Shown: positions 7,521-16,306 of the stretch, in pieces
Layout: every line of letters begins with the position of its first letter
Position numbering within the stretch: the first letter of the stretch is position 1
Assembly: GCF_001509795.1 (NCBI RefSeq)
Contig: NZ_LLZN01000091.1
Span: forward strand, 310,001-374,000
Reading direction: 5' to 3'
DNA from: Streptomyces sp. NRRL WC-3605
GTDB lineage: Bacteria; Actinomycetota; Actinomycetes; Streptomycetales; Streptomycetaceae
DNA length: 64,000 bases
The notes under the pieces: generated by a model
What the model saw: only the letters and a program-made list of their open reading frames with translations
Told to the model about the DNA's origin: nothing
The model's database searches: none
Translations under genes and position numbers: made by a program

Positions 7521-8306
7521 ATGACGGACTTGGACAGCTCGGCCACCACGACGACCGAGGCCACGGCGGACTGGGCCGGCTGGCAGCGCAGCTGGGACCG
7601 GCAGCAGGAGTGGTACATGCCCGACCGGGAGGACCGCTTCCGGATCATGCTGGACATGGTCGAGGCCGTCGTCGGTCCCGCCCCGCGCGTGCTCGACCTC
7701 GCGTGCGGCACCGGAAGCATCTCGGCCCGGCTGCTCGCGCGGTTCCCGCAGGCCACGAGCACCGGCGTCGATCTCGACCCGGCGCTCCTCGCCATCGCGG
7801 AGGGCACCTTCGCGGGCGACGAGCGGATCTCCTTCGTCACGGCCGACCTCAAGGACCCCGACTGGCCGGCCAGGCTGCCGTACGACTCCTACGACGCCGT
7901 CCTGACCGCCACGGCCCTGCACTGGCTGCACCGTGAACCCCTCGTGGCCCTCTACGGTCAGGTCGCGGAGCTGGTCCGTGACGGCGGTGTCTTCATGAAC
8001 GCGGACCACATGATCGACGAATCGACGCCCCGGATCAACGCCGCCGAGCGCGCGCAGCGCCACGCGCGCATGGAGGAGGCCAGGGCGGACGGCGTCCCGG
8101 ACTGGTCCGAGTGGTGGCGGCTGGCGGCCCGGGACCCGGCCCTCGCCGGGCCGACGGCCCGCCGCTTCGAGATCTACGGCGACCACGCCGACGGCGACAC
8201 GCCCTCGGCCGCGTGGCACGCGCGCGTCCTGCGTGAGCAGGGCTTCGGGGAGGCGAGGCCGGTCTGGTGCTCCCCTTCGGACGCGCTGGTGCTGGCACTG
8301 AAGTAG
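7521..8306 (+). CDS. Class I SAM-dependent methyltransferase
   Basis: A 261-aa protein. Motif I VLDLACGTGSISARLL sits at about residues 57-72, with an acidic end of strand 2 at STGVDLDP. ALHWLHREPLVALY at about 133-146 matches the UbiE/Tam-type methyltransferase_12 group. The substrate is probably a small molecule. It shares a divergent promoter region with the CGNR regulator gene and ends at a bidirectional hairpin before the ABC transporter operon. Confidence 0.88.
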   Translation: MTDLDSSATTTTEATADWAGWQRSWDRQQEWYMPDREDRFRIMLDMVEAVVGPAPRVLDLACGTGSISARLLARFPQATSTGVDLDPALLAIAEGTFAGDERISFVTADLKDPDWPARLPYDSYDAVLTATALHWLHREPLVALYGQVAELVRDGGVFMNADHMIDESTPRINAAERAQRHARMEEARADGVPDWSEWWRLAARDPALAGPTARRFEIYGDHADGDTPSAAWHARVLREQGFGEARPVWCSPSDALVLALK

Positions 8307-8316
8307 CGCATGACGA

Positions 8317-8349
8317 AAGGGGCGGTACGGATCACCCGTACCGCCCCTT
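8317..8349. terminator. Bidirectional terminator hairpin
   Basis: A perfect 13-bp inverted repeat: arms 8317-8329 (AAGGGGCGGTACG) and 8337-8349 (CGTACCGCCCCTT), 7-nt loop. It lies between the convergent methyltransferase and ABC ATPase genes and gives A/T-flanked ends on both strands, so it probably ends both transcripts. Confidence 0.8.
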
Positions 8350-8363
8350 CGGTCTGTCCCCGG

Positions 8364-9125
8364 TCAGAGCACCTTGGACAGGAACGCCTGCGTCCGCTCG
8401 TGCTGCGGGTTGGTCAGGACCTCCCGCGGATCGCCGGACTCGACGACCACGCCGCCGTCCATGAAGACCAGGCTGTCGCCGACCTCGCGGGCGAAGCCCA
8501 TTTCATGGGTGACGACGACCATCGTCATGCCGGACTCGGCCAGGTCGCGCATGACGTCCAGGACGTCGCCGACCAGCTCCGGGTCGAGCGCCGAGGTGGG
8601 CTCGTCGAAGAGCATCAGCTTCGGGTCCATCGCCAGCGCGCGGGCGATCGCCACACGCTGCTGCTGGCCGCCGGAGAGCTGCGAGGGGTAGTTCCCGGCC
8701 TTGTCGGCCAGGCCGACCCGGTCGAGGAGCTCGCGCGCCCGCTCCCGGGCCTGGCCCTTGGCGACGCCCTTGACCTGGATCGGCGCCTCGATGACGTTCT
8801 CCAGGGCCGTCATGTGCGGGAACAGGTTGAACCGCTGGAACACCATGCCGATGTCCCGGCGCTTGACCGCGACCTCGCTGTCCTTGAGCTCGTACAGCTT
8901 GTCGCCCTTCTGGCGGTAGCCGACCAGCTCGCCGTCGACGTACAGCCGCCCGGCGTTGATCTTCTCCAGGTGGTTGATGCACCTCAGGAAGGTCGACTTG
9001 CCGGAGCCCGAGGGACCGATGAGGCAGAACACCTCGCCCTGCTTGACCTCGAGGTCGATGCCCTTGAGGACCTCTACCGGGCCGAAGGACTTGTGGACGC
9101 CCTCGGCCTTGACCATGGCGGTCAT
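8364..9125 (-). CDS. Amino-acid (glutamate-type) ABC transporter, ATP-binding protein
   Basis: A 253-aa polar-amino-acid ABC ATPase. Walker A is GPSGSGKST (residues 37-45), the signature LSGGQQQR is at about 145, Walker B is LMLFDEPTS, and the switch His is in VVVTHEMGF. The F-P-H-M segment after the Q-loop ([13 protein letters not shown]) is typical of GlnQ/GluA proteins. The ATG at 9125 overlaps the permease stop as ATGA, which supports this start over the ATG at 9116. Last gene of a three-gene operon. Confidence 0.93.
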   Translation of the reverse strand: MTAMVKAEGVHKSFGPVEVLKGIDLEVKQGEVFCLIGPSGSGKSTFLRCINHLEKINAGRLYVDGELVGYRQKGDKLYELKDSEVAVKRRDIGMVFQRFNLFPHMTALENVIEAPIQVKGVAKGQARERARELLDRVGLADKAGNYPSQLSGGQQQRVAIARALAMDPKLMLFDEPTSALDPELVGDVLDVMRDLAESGMTMVVVTHEMGFAREVGDSLVFMDGGVVVESGDPREVLTNPQHERTQAFLSKVL

Positions 9126-10066
9126 GCGGTGCCTCCCGTCGACGCGGAGCGGTTGGACAGGGACAGCAGGTTCGCCTTGATCTTCTGGAACGGCGTGGCC
9201 GGCAGCGACCGGCTCGAACCGCGCGCGTAGTAGCGCTCCAGGTAGTACTGGCCGATGCTGAAGACCGAGGTCAGCAGCAGGTACCAGGCGGCCGCGAGGA
9301 ACAGCATCTCGGCCGGTGCACCGGAGGTCTGGCCGATGTCCTGGGCCGCCCGGAACAGCTCGGGGTACTGGACGACCGAGACCAGCGAGGTCGTCTTCAG
9401 CATGTTGATGACCTCGTTGCCCGTGGGCGGCACGATCACGCGCATGGCCTGCGGGATGACGATGCGGCGCAGCGTCTTGACGTGGCTCATGCCGAGCGCG
9501 TGCGAGGCCTCCGTCTGGCCCTCGTCGACCGCGAGCAGACCGGCGCGGCAGATCTCCGCCATGTACGCCGCCTCGTTGAGGCCGAGACCCAGCAGCGCCG
9601 TCAGGAACGGCGTCATGAAGTCCGACCACTCGTTCTTGTAGAACGGGCCGAGGTTGATGTACTCGAAGACCAGGCCGAGGTTGAACCAGACGATGAGCTG
9701 GACCAGGACCGGGGTGCCGCGGAAGAACCAGATGTAGAACCACGCGATGGACGAGGTCACGGGGTTCTTGGACAGGCGCATCACGGCGAGCAGGACGCCG
9801 CCGATGATGCCGATCGCCATGGACAGGATCGTCAGCAGCAGGGTCCTGCCGACGCCGTCGAGGATGCGGTCGTCGAAGAAGTAGTCCGGGATCGCACCCC
9901 AGTTGATCTTGCCCTGGGAGAAGGCGTAGACGATCGCGCCGAAGAGGGCGAGCGCCACGACGGCGGAGACGTACCGTCCGTAGTGGCGGACCGGGATGGC
10001 CTTGATGGCCTCCGGACCGGCCGGCGGGGTGTCCGCCGGCCCGTCCTTCTTGTCGATGTCAGTCAC
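9122..10066 (-). CDS. Amino-acid ABC transporter permease
   Basis: A 314-aa membrane protein. A long cytoplasmic N-terminus is followed by a first span near residues 35-55, then the HisM/GlnP core ([14 protein letters not shown], the EAA loop [20 protein letters not shown]). The C-terminus is basic. It forms the channel for the binding protein and ATPase encoded on either side. Only one permease is present, so it probably acts as a homodimer, unlike the four-gene gluABCD system with two permeases. Confidence 0.92.
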   Translation of the reverse strand: MTDIDKKDGPADTPPAGPEAIKAIPVRHYGRYVSAVVALALFGAIVYAFSQGKINWGAIPDYFFDDRILDGVGRTLLLTILSMAIGIIGGVLLAVMRLSKNPVTSSIAWFYIWFFRGTPVLVQLIVWFNLGLVFEYINLGPFYKNEWSDFMTPFLTALLGLGLNEAAYMAEICRAGLLAVDEGQTEASHALGMSHVKTLRRIVIPQAMRVIVPPTGNEVINMLKTTSLVSVVQYPELFRAAQDIGQTSGAPAEMLFLAAAWYLLLTSVFSIGQYYLERYYARGSSRSLPATPFQKIKANLLSLSNRSASTGGTA

Positions 10067-10101
10067 AGGTGTTGCCTTTCAGTGCCCGCGGTCCGGCGCG
10101 G

Positions 10102-11055
10102 TCACTTGCCGCCGTTGACGGTGGCTTCCTTCACCGCACCGTCCTCGACGCCCCACTTCTTGATGATCTTGTCGTACTCGCCGTTCTCGATGATCGCCTC
10201 GAGGGCGGCCTTGAGGGCGTCCCGCAGCTGGGTGTTGTTCTTGGCGACCGCGATGCCGTACGGGGCGGCCTCGACCTGCTCACCGACCAGCTGGAAGTCG
10301 TTGCCGCCGCCGGAGGTCTTCACGGCGTACGCGGCGACGGGGAAGTCGGACGAGCCGGCGGCGGCGCCACCGGCGCGCAGGCGGGTCTGGGCCTGCTGGT
10401 CGTTGTCGAAGGCCTCGATGGTGATGGTCTTGCCACCGGAGCACTTCTTGGCCTCGGCCTTGGCCAGGTCCTCGGAGACCGTGCCGCGCTGCACGACGAT
10501 CTTCTTGCCGCACAGGTCCGACCAGGTCTTGATGTCGGTGTTCTTGCCCTTCTGGGTGTAGATCGAGACGCCGGCCGTGAAGTAGTCGACGAAGTCGACG
10601 CCCTCACCGACCTTCTTGCCGGTGTCCGAGTCGATGCCCTCCTGGCGGTCCTTGGTGTCCGTCATCGCCGACATCGCGACGTCGTAGCGCTTCGAGCGCA
10701 GACCGGTGATGAGGCTGTCGAAGGTGCCGTTCTCGAACTGGAAGGTCACGCCGAGCTGCTTGCCCATGGCGGCGGCCAGGTCGGGGTCGATGCCGACCGT
10801 CTTGCCGGAGTCGTCCTTGAACTCGACCGGGGCGTAGGCGATGTCCGAGCCGACCTTGATGACGCCCTTGTCGCGGATCGCCTGCGGCAGCTTGTCGGCG
10901 AGCGGCGCCGCGCTCTTCGAGCCCGAGCTCTCCGAGTTGCTGTCGGTCTGGTCACCGCAACCGGTGAGAATCAGTGCGCCTGCGACCGCGATCGAGCCGA
11001 CCACTGCCAACCGGGAGCGAGCGGCGGTCGTACGACGGGTGGTGCGTGCGGTCAT
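10102..11055 (-). CDS. Amino-acid (glutamate-type) ABC transporter substrate-binding lipoprotein
   Basis: A 317-aa lipoprotein. A twin-Arg-rich N-terminus and hydrophobic run end in the lipobox LILTGCG at about residues 28-34, with Cys33 as the likely lipidation site. A Ser-rich linker follows, then the SBP_bac_3 domain (GSDIAYAPVEFKDDSGKTVG, SAMTDTKDRQ). It captures a polar amino acid outside the cell and feeds the permease gene 35 bp downstream. First gene of the operon; the promoter must lie in the 662-bp gap upstream. Confidence 0.93.
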   Translation of the reverse strand: MTARTTRRTTAARSRLAVVGSIAVAGALILTGCGDQTDSNSESSGSKSAAPLADKLPQAIRDKGVIKVGSDIAYAPVEFKDDSGKTVGIDPDLAAAMGKQLGVTFQFENGTFDSLITGLRSKRYDVAMSAMTDTKDRQEGIDSDTGKKVGEGVDFVDYFTAGVSIYTQKGKNTDIKTWSDLCGKKIVVQRGTVSEDLAKAEAKKCSGGKTITIEAFDNDQQAQTRLRAGGAAAGSSDFPVAAYAVKTSGGGNDFQLVGEQVEAAPYGIAVAKNNTQLRDALKAALEAIIENGEYDKIIKKWGVEDGAVKEATVNGGK

Positions 11056-11717
11056 GGTGGGTTCCTCCGGCGGATGGGTGGAGTTGCCGATGGGGCGGGC
11101 GCCTGCCGGTGGACCGGCAGGGGCCTGGGGTACTCAGGTCGACGAGAGCACACGCCTTCGAGTGTCGCGACCCTGTGTGATTACGGCATCTTGCCATTCG
11201 GACTGGGCCATTCAGGGCGCCCGCCATGTCAAAATCGGATAACGGGTTACCCTCGAACCGCCGCAGGCCGGTCCACCCGGACCGCACCTCTTGCGGGAAT
11301 CCTTCCTTCCGGCCGGAAGATCTTCGGTGTTTCACGGGACAGGGATCAGTCGCATGCGGGGTACGTGAGGGTCATCGACCTTTCATGATGTTTGGTGATG
11401 ATTGTCCGCCCATTTCGGCACGATTCACACCGGTGGCGTCCTCATGTCGTGTCCGATTCGTATCCATGGGTGAGGAAGTCTCCCCATGCGTCATGTGATC
11501 TTGCACGTATTGGACTCGTCGCGGCGCGGTCCGTCCGGTAAGAAGGTTCTTTACACCCCTCATCCGGGGCTTCAGGGCGCGTGTGCGGCGCGCCCGTCGC
11601 GTATGGGCCGTACGTCGTACGTCGTACGTATCAACGAGCAGGGCCATGCGCGTCCCCGCCCACTTCTCACCAGGAGTGGTCCCACCCTCAACCAGAACAC
11701 CTAAGGGGTCAGACAAA
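11056..11717. other. Long divergent intergenic region (ABC operon / malic enzyme)
   Basis: 662 bp without a supported gene. The short ORFs here have mixed third-position GC and no recognisable product. The first 40 bp hold the ribosome site of the binding-protein gene. The AT-richer block at about 11160-11560 probably contains both divergent promoters. A tandem CGTACGT element lies at 11609-11630. A long 5' leader for the malic enzyme mRNA is possible. Confidence 0.5.
11609..11630. repeat. Three tandem CGTACGT copies
   Basis: The 7-mer CGTACGT is repeated three times without spacing, about 90 bp before the malic enzyme start. Each copy contains the palindrome GTAC. It could be a protein-binding site or a simple-repeat tract. 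Confidence 0.6.
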
Positions 11718-12941
11718 GTGGCAGCGGAGATCGTCAATCCTCGCAGCGGGGGCAATACCGATCAGGACGGCGGGGTCGAGCCCCTCGATTCCTTCGATCC
11801 GGCATTCGCCCTGCACCGCGGCGGCAAGATGGCCGTGCAGGCCACCGTGCCGATCCGTGACAAGGACGACCTGTCCCTGGCGTACACGCCCGGCGTCGCG
11901 AAAGTGTGCAGCGCGATCGCCGAGCAGCCGGACCTTGTCAACGACTACACGTGGAAGTCGTCCGTCGTCGCCGTCGTGACCGACGGCACGGCCGTGCTGG
12001 GGCTCGGTGACATCGGCCCCGAAGCCTCCCTCCCGGTGATGGAGGGCAAGGCGATCCTGTTCAAGCAGTTCGGCGGCGTCGACGCGGTCCCGATCGCCCT
12101 CGACTGCACCGGCGTCGACGAGATCGTCGAGACCGTGGTGCGCCTCGCCCCGTCCTTCGGCGGGGTGAACCTGGAGGACATCTCGGCGCCCCGGTGCTTC
12201 GAGATCGAGCGCAAGCTGCAGGAGCGGCTCGACATCCCGGTCTTCCACGACGACCAGCACGGCACGGCCGTCGTCACGCTGGCCGCCCTGCGCAACGCGG
12301 CGCGGCTGACCGGCAAGGGGCTCGCGGACCTGCGGGCCGTCATCTCCGGCGCCGGCGCGGCCGGGGTCGCCATCGCCCGGATGCTGGTCGAGGCCGGCAT
12401 CGGCGATGTCGCGGTGGCCGACCGCAAGGGCGTCGTGTCGGCCGACCGGACCGACCTGACGGACGTCAAGCGGGAGGTGGCCGGGTTCACCAACAAGGCC
12501 GGCCTCACCGGTTCGCTGGAGTCGGCGCTGGCCGGCGCGGACGTCTTCATCGGCGTCTCCGGCGGCACGGTGCCCGAGGAGGCCGTCGCCTCCATGGCGG
12601 AGGGCGCGTTCGTGTTCGCCATGGCCAACCCGAACCCCGAGGTGCACCCGGAGGTCGCGCACAAGTACGCGGCGGTCGTCGCCACCGGCCGGTCGGACTT
12701 CCCCAACCAGATCAACAACGTGCTGGCCTTCCCGGGCATCTTCGCCGGGGCGCTCCAGGTGCGGGCCTCCCGCATCACCGAGGGCATGAAGATCGCCGCC
12801 GCCGAGGCGCTCGCCGGTGTCGTCGGTGACGACCTCGCCGCCGACTACGTGATCCCGTCCCCGTTCGACGAGCGGGTGGCCCCCGCGGTCACCGCGGCCG
12901 TCGCCGCCGCCGCGCGCGCCGAGGGCGTCGCGCGCCGCTGA
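11718..12941 (+). CDS. NAD(P)-dependent malic enzyme
   Basis: A 407-aa short-form malic enzyme: L-malate + NAD(P) gives pyruvate + CO2 + NAD(P)H, linking the TCA cycle to pyruvate. The N-terminal domain has SLAYTPGVAKVCSAI and VTDGTAVLGLGDIG; the metal/substrate loop is VPIALDCTGVDEI and HDDQHGTAVV. The Rossmann domain begins VISGAGAAGVAIARML at about residues 205-220 and ends NQINNVLAFPGIFAGAL. Short size and absence of a phosphotransacetylase domain fit the actinobacterial type. The GTG at 11718 follows AAGGGG at 11703-11708; upstream in-frame sequence is not coding-like. Confidence 0.94.
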   Translation: MAAEIVNPRSGGNTDQDGGVEPLDSFDPAFALHRGGKMAVQATVPIRDKDDLSLAYTPGVAKVCSAIAEQPDLVNDYTWKSSVVAVVTDGTAVLGLGDIGPEASLPVMEGKAILFKQFGGVDAVPIALDCTGVDEIVETVVRLAPSFGGVNLEDISAPRCFEIERKLQERLDIPVFHDDQHGTAVVTLAALRNAARLTGKGLADLRAVISGAGAAGVAIARMLVEAGIGDVAVADRKGVVSADRTDLTDVKREVAGFTNKAGLTGSLESALAGADVFIGVSGGTVPEEAVASMAEGAFVFAMANPNPEVHPEVAHKYAAVVATGRSDFPNQINNVLAFPGIFAGALQVRASRITEGMKIAAAEALAGVVGDDLAADYVIPSPFDERVAPAVTAAVAAAARAEGVARR

Positions 12942-12957
12942 CCCGGACGTCACGAGG

Positions 12958-12989
12958 ACGGCCCCGCCCGGCTCCCCGGGCGGGGCCGT
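12958..12989 (+). terminator. Terminator of the malic enzyme gene
   Basis: A perfect 14-bp stem, ACGGCCCCGCCCGG (12958-12971) with CCGGGCGGGGCCGT (12976-12989), closed by a CTCC loop, 16 bp after the stop codon. Confidence 0.85.
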
Positions 12990-13209
12990 TCCATGCGCTC
13001 CGCCGGTTCGTGCCCTCTCTTCACCCGCCCGTTTCTCACCCGCCGCCTGGCCCGTCCGGGTGGGCGGGGAGGGCGGGTCCGGCGTGTCGCGCGGAGGCGG
13101 CCCCGGAGGTGCGGAACGCCCGGCGGGGCGCTCCGCGGCTTGGCAAGAGGGCGTGTCTCACAGCGCCCCACCGTTCCGCCGGCCGGGCGCGGAGCCTATC
13201 GTCAAGGTC

Positions 13210-14172
13210 ATGTTCGCCGTCTACGCCGCCCGAATCGACCGCGACCAGCCGCTCTCCGGCCTGGAGTTGGGGGACCGCCCGGCCCCCGAGGCCCGCCCCG
13301 GCTGGAGCACCATCGACGTCAGGGCCGCCTCCCTGAACCATCACGACCTGTGGTCCCTGCGGGGCGTGGGCCTCCCCGAGGAACGGCTGCCGATGATCCT
13401 CGGCTGCGACGCCGCGGGCGTCGACGAGGACGGCAACGAGGTCGTCCTGCACTCCGTCATCGGCCAGAGCGGGCACGGGGTCGGCCCCCGGGAGCCCCGG
13501 TCCATCCTCACCGAGCGGTACCAGGGCACCTTCGCCGAGCGGGTCGCCGTCCCGACGTGGAACGTCCTGCCCAAGCCCAAGGAGCTCTCCTTCGAGGAGG
13601 CCGCCTGCCTGCCCACCGCCTGGCTGACGGCGTACCGGATGCTCTTCACCAACGCCGGTGTGCGGCCCGGGGACTCGGTGCTGGTGCAGGGGGCGGGCGG
13701 CGGTGTCGCCACGGCCGCCATCGTCCTCGGCAAGGCGGCGGGGCTGCGTGTCTTCGCCACCAGCCGGGACGAGGCCAAGCGCAAGCGCGCCCTGGAGCTC
13801 GGCGCGGTCGAGGCCGTGGAGTCGGGGGCCCGGCTGCCGCAGCGGGTGGACGCCGTGATCGAGACAGTCGGCGCCGCCACCTGGTCGCACTCCGTGAAGT
13901 CGCTCAAGCCCGGCGGCACGCTGGTCATCTCAGGTGCCACCAGCGGCGACCGACCCTCGCACGCCGAGCTCACCCGGATCTTCTTCCTGGAGCTGAAGGT
14001 CGTCGGCTCCACCATGGGCACGAAGGACGAGCTGGAGGACCTGCTGTCCTTCTGCGCCGCGACCGGGGTGCGCCCGGTGATCGACGAGGTGCTGCCGATG
14101 GACCGGGCCCGTGAGGGCTTCGAGCGGATGGCGTCCGGCGAGCAGTTCGGGAAGATCGTGCTCACCAACTGA
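13210..14172 (+). CDS. Zinc-binding-type alcohol dehydrogenase / quinone oxidoreductase family protein
   Basis: A 320-aa MDR-superfamily protein. The N-terminal GroES-like domain contains VRAASLNHHDLWSLRG and a GCDAAGVDEDGNEV segment. The NADPH-binding fold has VLVQGAGGGVATAAIVLGKA at about residues 158-177. The catalytic zinc Cys/His set of true alcohol dehydrogenases is not evident, so a zeta-crystallin-like NADPH oxidoreductase is more likely. The ATG at 13210 follows CAAGGTC and matches the family N-terminus; the longer in-frame reading adds a Gly/Arg-rich stretch with no fold. A hairpin at 14193-14225 follows. Confidence 0.85.
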   Translation: MFAVYAARIDRDQPLSGLELGDRPAPEARPGWSTIDVRAASLNHHDLWSLRGVGLPEERLPMILGCDAAGVDEDGNEVVLHSVIGQSGHGVGPREPRSILTERYQGTFAERVAVPTWNVLPKPKELSFEEAACLPTAWLTAYRMLFTNAGVRPGDSVLVQGAGGGVATAAIVLGKAAGLRVFATSRDEAKRKRALELGAVEAVESGARLPQRVDAVIETVGAATWSHSVKSLKPGGTLVISGATSGDRPSHAELTRIFFLELKVVGSTMGTKDELEDLLSFCAATGVRPVIDEVLPMDRAREGFERMASGEQFGKIVLTN

Positions 14173-14192
14173 CCTCACGCGTGATGCCGTGC

Positions 14193-14225
14193 ACGGCGGG
14201 TCCGGACCTGGTCCGGGCCCGCCGT
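14193..14225 (+). terminator. Terminator of the dehydrogenase gene
   Basis: Arms 14193-14206 (ACGGCGGGTCCGGA) and 14212-14225 (TCCGGGCCCGCCGT) pair over 14 bp with one mismatch or wobble and a 5-nt loop, 21 bp after the stop. Confidence 0.7.
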
Positions 14226-14249
14226 TCGCGTTCTCGCACACCCAGGCGT

Positions 14250-14293
14250 GTCAACTGGGGTTGACATGACGAGGTCTGTCAACCAGCATTGAC
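14250..14293. promoter_or_regulatory. Paired GTCAAC-N4-GTTGAC inverted repeats (operator)
   Basis: Site 1 is a perfect repeat, GTCAAC (14250-14255), TGGG, GTTGAC (14260-14265). Site 2 is GTCAAC (14278-14283), CAGC, ATTGAC (14288-14293), with one mismatch. Centres are 28 bp apart, and site 2 ends 3 bp before the ATG of the HTH gene. The TTGACA at 14261 may also be a -35 element. A repressor here would block both promoter and ribosome access. Confidence 0.65.
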
Positions 14294-14296
14294 GCC

Positions 14297-14506
14297 ATGA
14301 CCGAGGCAACGGATCTCGCCGAGCGGGCGGGAGATCGCGATCCACGTGTGGGCCTGCGGGCCGTCGCGGCACTCCGCCGGCTGCTGGAGCAGCTGGAGGC
14401 GGTGCAGGTGCGCAGCGCGCGCAACCAAGGGTGGTCGTGGCAGGAGATCGCCGCGGAACTCGGGGTCAGCAGGCAGGCCGTGCACAAGAAATACGGGAGG
14501 CGTTGA
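14297..14506 (+). CDS. Small helix-turn-helix protein
   Basis: A 69-aa protein. An N-terminal helix (DPRVGLRAVAALRRLLEQLE) precedes a sigma-70-region-4-like HTH, WSWQEIAAELGVSRQAVHKK, at about residues 46-65. The whole protein is the DNA-binding unit. It is leaderless-like: only 3 bp separate the operator from the ATG. Its stop overlaps the start of the Clp-N gene (TGATG), so the two are translationally coupled. It probably binds the two inverted repeats and controls its own operon. Confidence 0.85.
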   Translation: MTEATDLAERAGDRDPRVGLRAVAALRRLLEQLEAVQVRSARNQGWSWQEIAAELGVSRQAVHKKYGRR

Positions 14507-15069
14507 TGTTCGAGCGGTTCACGAAGGACGCCCGTGCGGTGGTGACGGGCGCGGTGGAGCATGCCGGGCGGGACGAGGCGCCGACGGTCGGCGCCGAGCA
14601 TCTGCTGCTCGCACTGCTGGACCGCGAAGGCAGCCGGGCCTCGTTCGCCCTGGCGGCACTCGGCGGCGGGGAGTGGGTCGACTCCGTACGCCAGGCCCTC
14701 GACGACGCCCGGCGGCGGGGCGGGCTGTCGCAGGCCGAGACCGAGGCCCTCTCCGGGCTCGGGATCGACGTCACGGAGATCGTCGCCCGGGTCGAGGAGG
14801 CGCACGGCGTCGGCGCGCTCGCCGGAAACCGCCGGAGCGGGACCGGGTGGTCCGGGCACCGCCCGTTCAGCAAGGAGGCCAAGGACGTGCTGACCCGGTC
14901 GCTGCGCATGGCCGTCGCCCGCCGGGACCGGCACATCGGCGACGAGCATCTTCTGCTGGCCCTCACCAGCCGCCCCGGCGTACCCGCCGAGGCCCTCGCG
15001 GACCACGGGGTCACCCATGAGTCCGTCACCCGGGTGCTGTACGGCGGCCCGGAGGCCAAGGCCGGCTGA
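14506..15069 (+). CDS. Clp N-terminal domain protein (no ATPase)
   Basis: A 187-aa protein with two Clp_N repeats. The first (about residues 1-75) reads MFERFTKDARAVVTGAVEHA and APTVGAEHLLLALLDREGS. The second (about 110-185) reads PFSKEAKDVLTRSLRMAVAR and HIGDEHLLLALTSRPG. In ClpA/ClpC/ClpB this domain binds substrates and adaptors in front of AAA+ rings. Here no AAA module follows, so it is a stand-alone domain that may act as an adaptor or sensor. ATG at 14506 overlaps the HTH stop; GGGAGG lies 5 nt upstream. Confidence 0.88.
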   Translation: MFERFTKDARAVVTGAVEHAGRDEAPTVGAEHLLLALLDREGSRASFALAALGGGEWVDSVRQALDDARRRGGLSQAETEALSGLGIDVTEIVARVEEAHGVGALAGNRRSGTGWSGHRPFSKEAKDVLTRSLRMAVARRDRHIGDEHLLLALTSRPGVPAEALADHGVTHESVTRVLYGGPEAKAG

Positions 15070-15207
15070 CGAGCCGCCACCGGCCGGGCGCAGGCGAGGC
15101 CGGGTCCAGGCGAGGCCCGGCTCGGGCGAGACCCGGCACGCGGAGGACGGGCGCACGAGCGGTGGTGCGTGAGAGGTGGGCGGCACGGCCGTACCGCCCC
15201 GGCTCCC

Positions 15208-16305
15208 TCAGGGCTTGGGCGCCCGCAGCAGTGCCCCGATGTGGGCCGCCGCCGTCGACAAGTGGCGGCGCACGTCCCGGAACTGATCCGGCGTCACGCC
15301 GTGGTCGCGGGCCGCGTCGCGGATGTCGTCGCGGAAGCGGTCGAGCAGCCGGTCCAGGTCGCGGACCGGGTCGCCGCTGCCGGCCTCATGGGACCAGGAC
15401 GGCTCGTAGCCGGCCGGGAAGTCCTCCGGGGTCTCGGAGTACTCGGGGGGCCGTGTGTACTCGGCGGCGGGGGAGGGTCCGGCCGGGTCGGCACCGGCGG
15501 ACGAGGCCCCTTGCGCGGCGGCGCCCTGCCGGCCGAAGCCGAAGTCCCGGCCGAACCCCTTGCCGTGGTCCTTCCCGAAGTCGCCGAACTCCTTGGCCAG
15601 TTCCGTCAGGCCCTCGCGCAGCCCCGTCGGCCAGTCGCCACGCGCGAAGTGGTCCTGCACCTGCTCCTGGACCCGGCGGGCGATGCGCTGGACCTCCTCC
15701 TGGGCCTGGGCCCGGGCGCGGTCCTGCGCCTCCTTGGCCTGGCGCCGGGCTCGCTGGGCCTCCTCGCGGGCGCGACGGCTCTCGTCCTTGGCGCGGCGGG
15801 CCTGCTCCTTCCATTCCTGCTTGGCCCGGCGCATCTCCTCCTTGGCGGCCCGCCACGCCTCCTTGTCGGTGACGTCCGTGTGGTCGTCGAAGGAGGTCTC
15901 CGGTCGGGAGCCGCCCTTGCGGGCCTCGGACGCGGCGGCCCGCATCTCGCGCCGCAGATCCCCGGCGGCGCCGCGCACGTCGGCCTGCATCTCGGCGGCC
16001 AGCTCGGCGACCGACTCGCGGATCTCCAGCTCCAGATCGGCCAGTTCACCGCTGCGGTCGGCCAGTTCGGCGCGGCCCGCGTCCGTGATGGCGTACACCT
16101 TGCGGCCGCCCTCGGTGGTGTGGGTGACCAGGCCCTCGGCCTCCAGCTTGGCCAGGCGCGGGTAGACGGTGCCGGCGGACGGCGCGTACAGCCCCTGGAA
16201 GCGCTCCTCCAGGAGGCGGATCACCTCGTAGCCGTGGCGGGGCGCCTCGTCCAGCAGCTTCAGCAGATACAGGCGGAGGCGGCCGTGGGCGAAGACGGGG
16301 GGCAT
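15208..16305 (-). CDS. PadR family regulator with long coiled-coil extension
   Basis: A 365-aa protein. Residues 1-85 are a PadR winged helix (LYLLKLLDEAPRHGYEVIRL, then GLYAPSAGTVYPRLAKLEAEG). Residues about 90-235 are a highly charged Lys/Glu/Arg/Ala helix, likely coiled coil. This is followed by a Gly/Pro-rich linker and a short C-terminal helical block (VRDLDRLLDRFRDDIRDAA). PadR proteins are usually about 110-180 aa, so the extension is notable. It lies 1 nt after the DUF4097 gene stop (TGA-C-ATG) and is surely co-translated. Probable target: the CGATATATCG site upstream. Confidence 0.88.
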   Translation of the reverse strand: MPPVFAHGRLRLYLLKLLDEAPRHGYEVIRLLEERFQGLYAPSAGTVYPRLAKLEAEGLVTHTTEGGRKVYAITDAGRAELADRSGELADLELEIRESVAELAAEMQADVRGAAGDLRREMRAAASEARKGGSRPETSFDDHTDVTDKEAWRAAKEEMRRAKQEWKEQARRAKDESRRAREEAQRARRQAKEAQDRARAQAQEEVQRIARRVQEQVQDHFARGDWPTGLREGLTELAKEFGDFGKDHGKGFGRDFGFGRQGAAAQGASSAGADPAGPSPAAEYTRPPEYSETPEDFPAGYEPSWSHEAGSGDPVRDLDRLLDRFRDDIRDAARDHGVTPDQFRDVRRHLSTAAAHIGALLRAPKP

Positions 16306-16306
16306 G

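Noticed and set aside
11056..11717. GlnR-type box or riboswitch upstream of the ABC operon
   Set aside because: GTAAC-like pieces near 11238-11255 do not keep the N6 spacing or a second GAAAC half-site, and no aptamer-like stem was seen.
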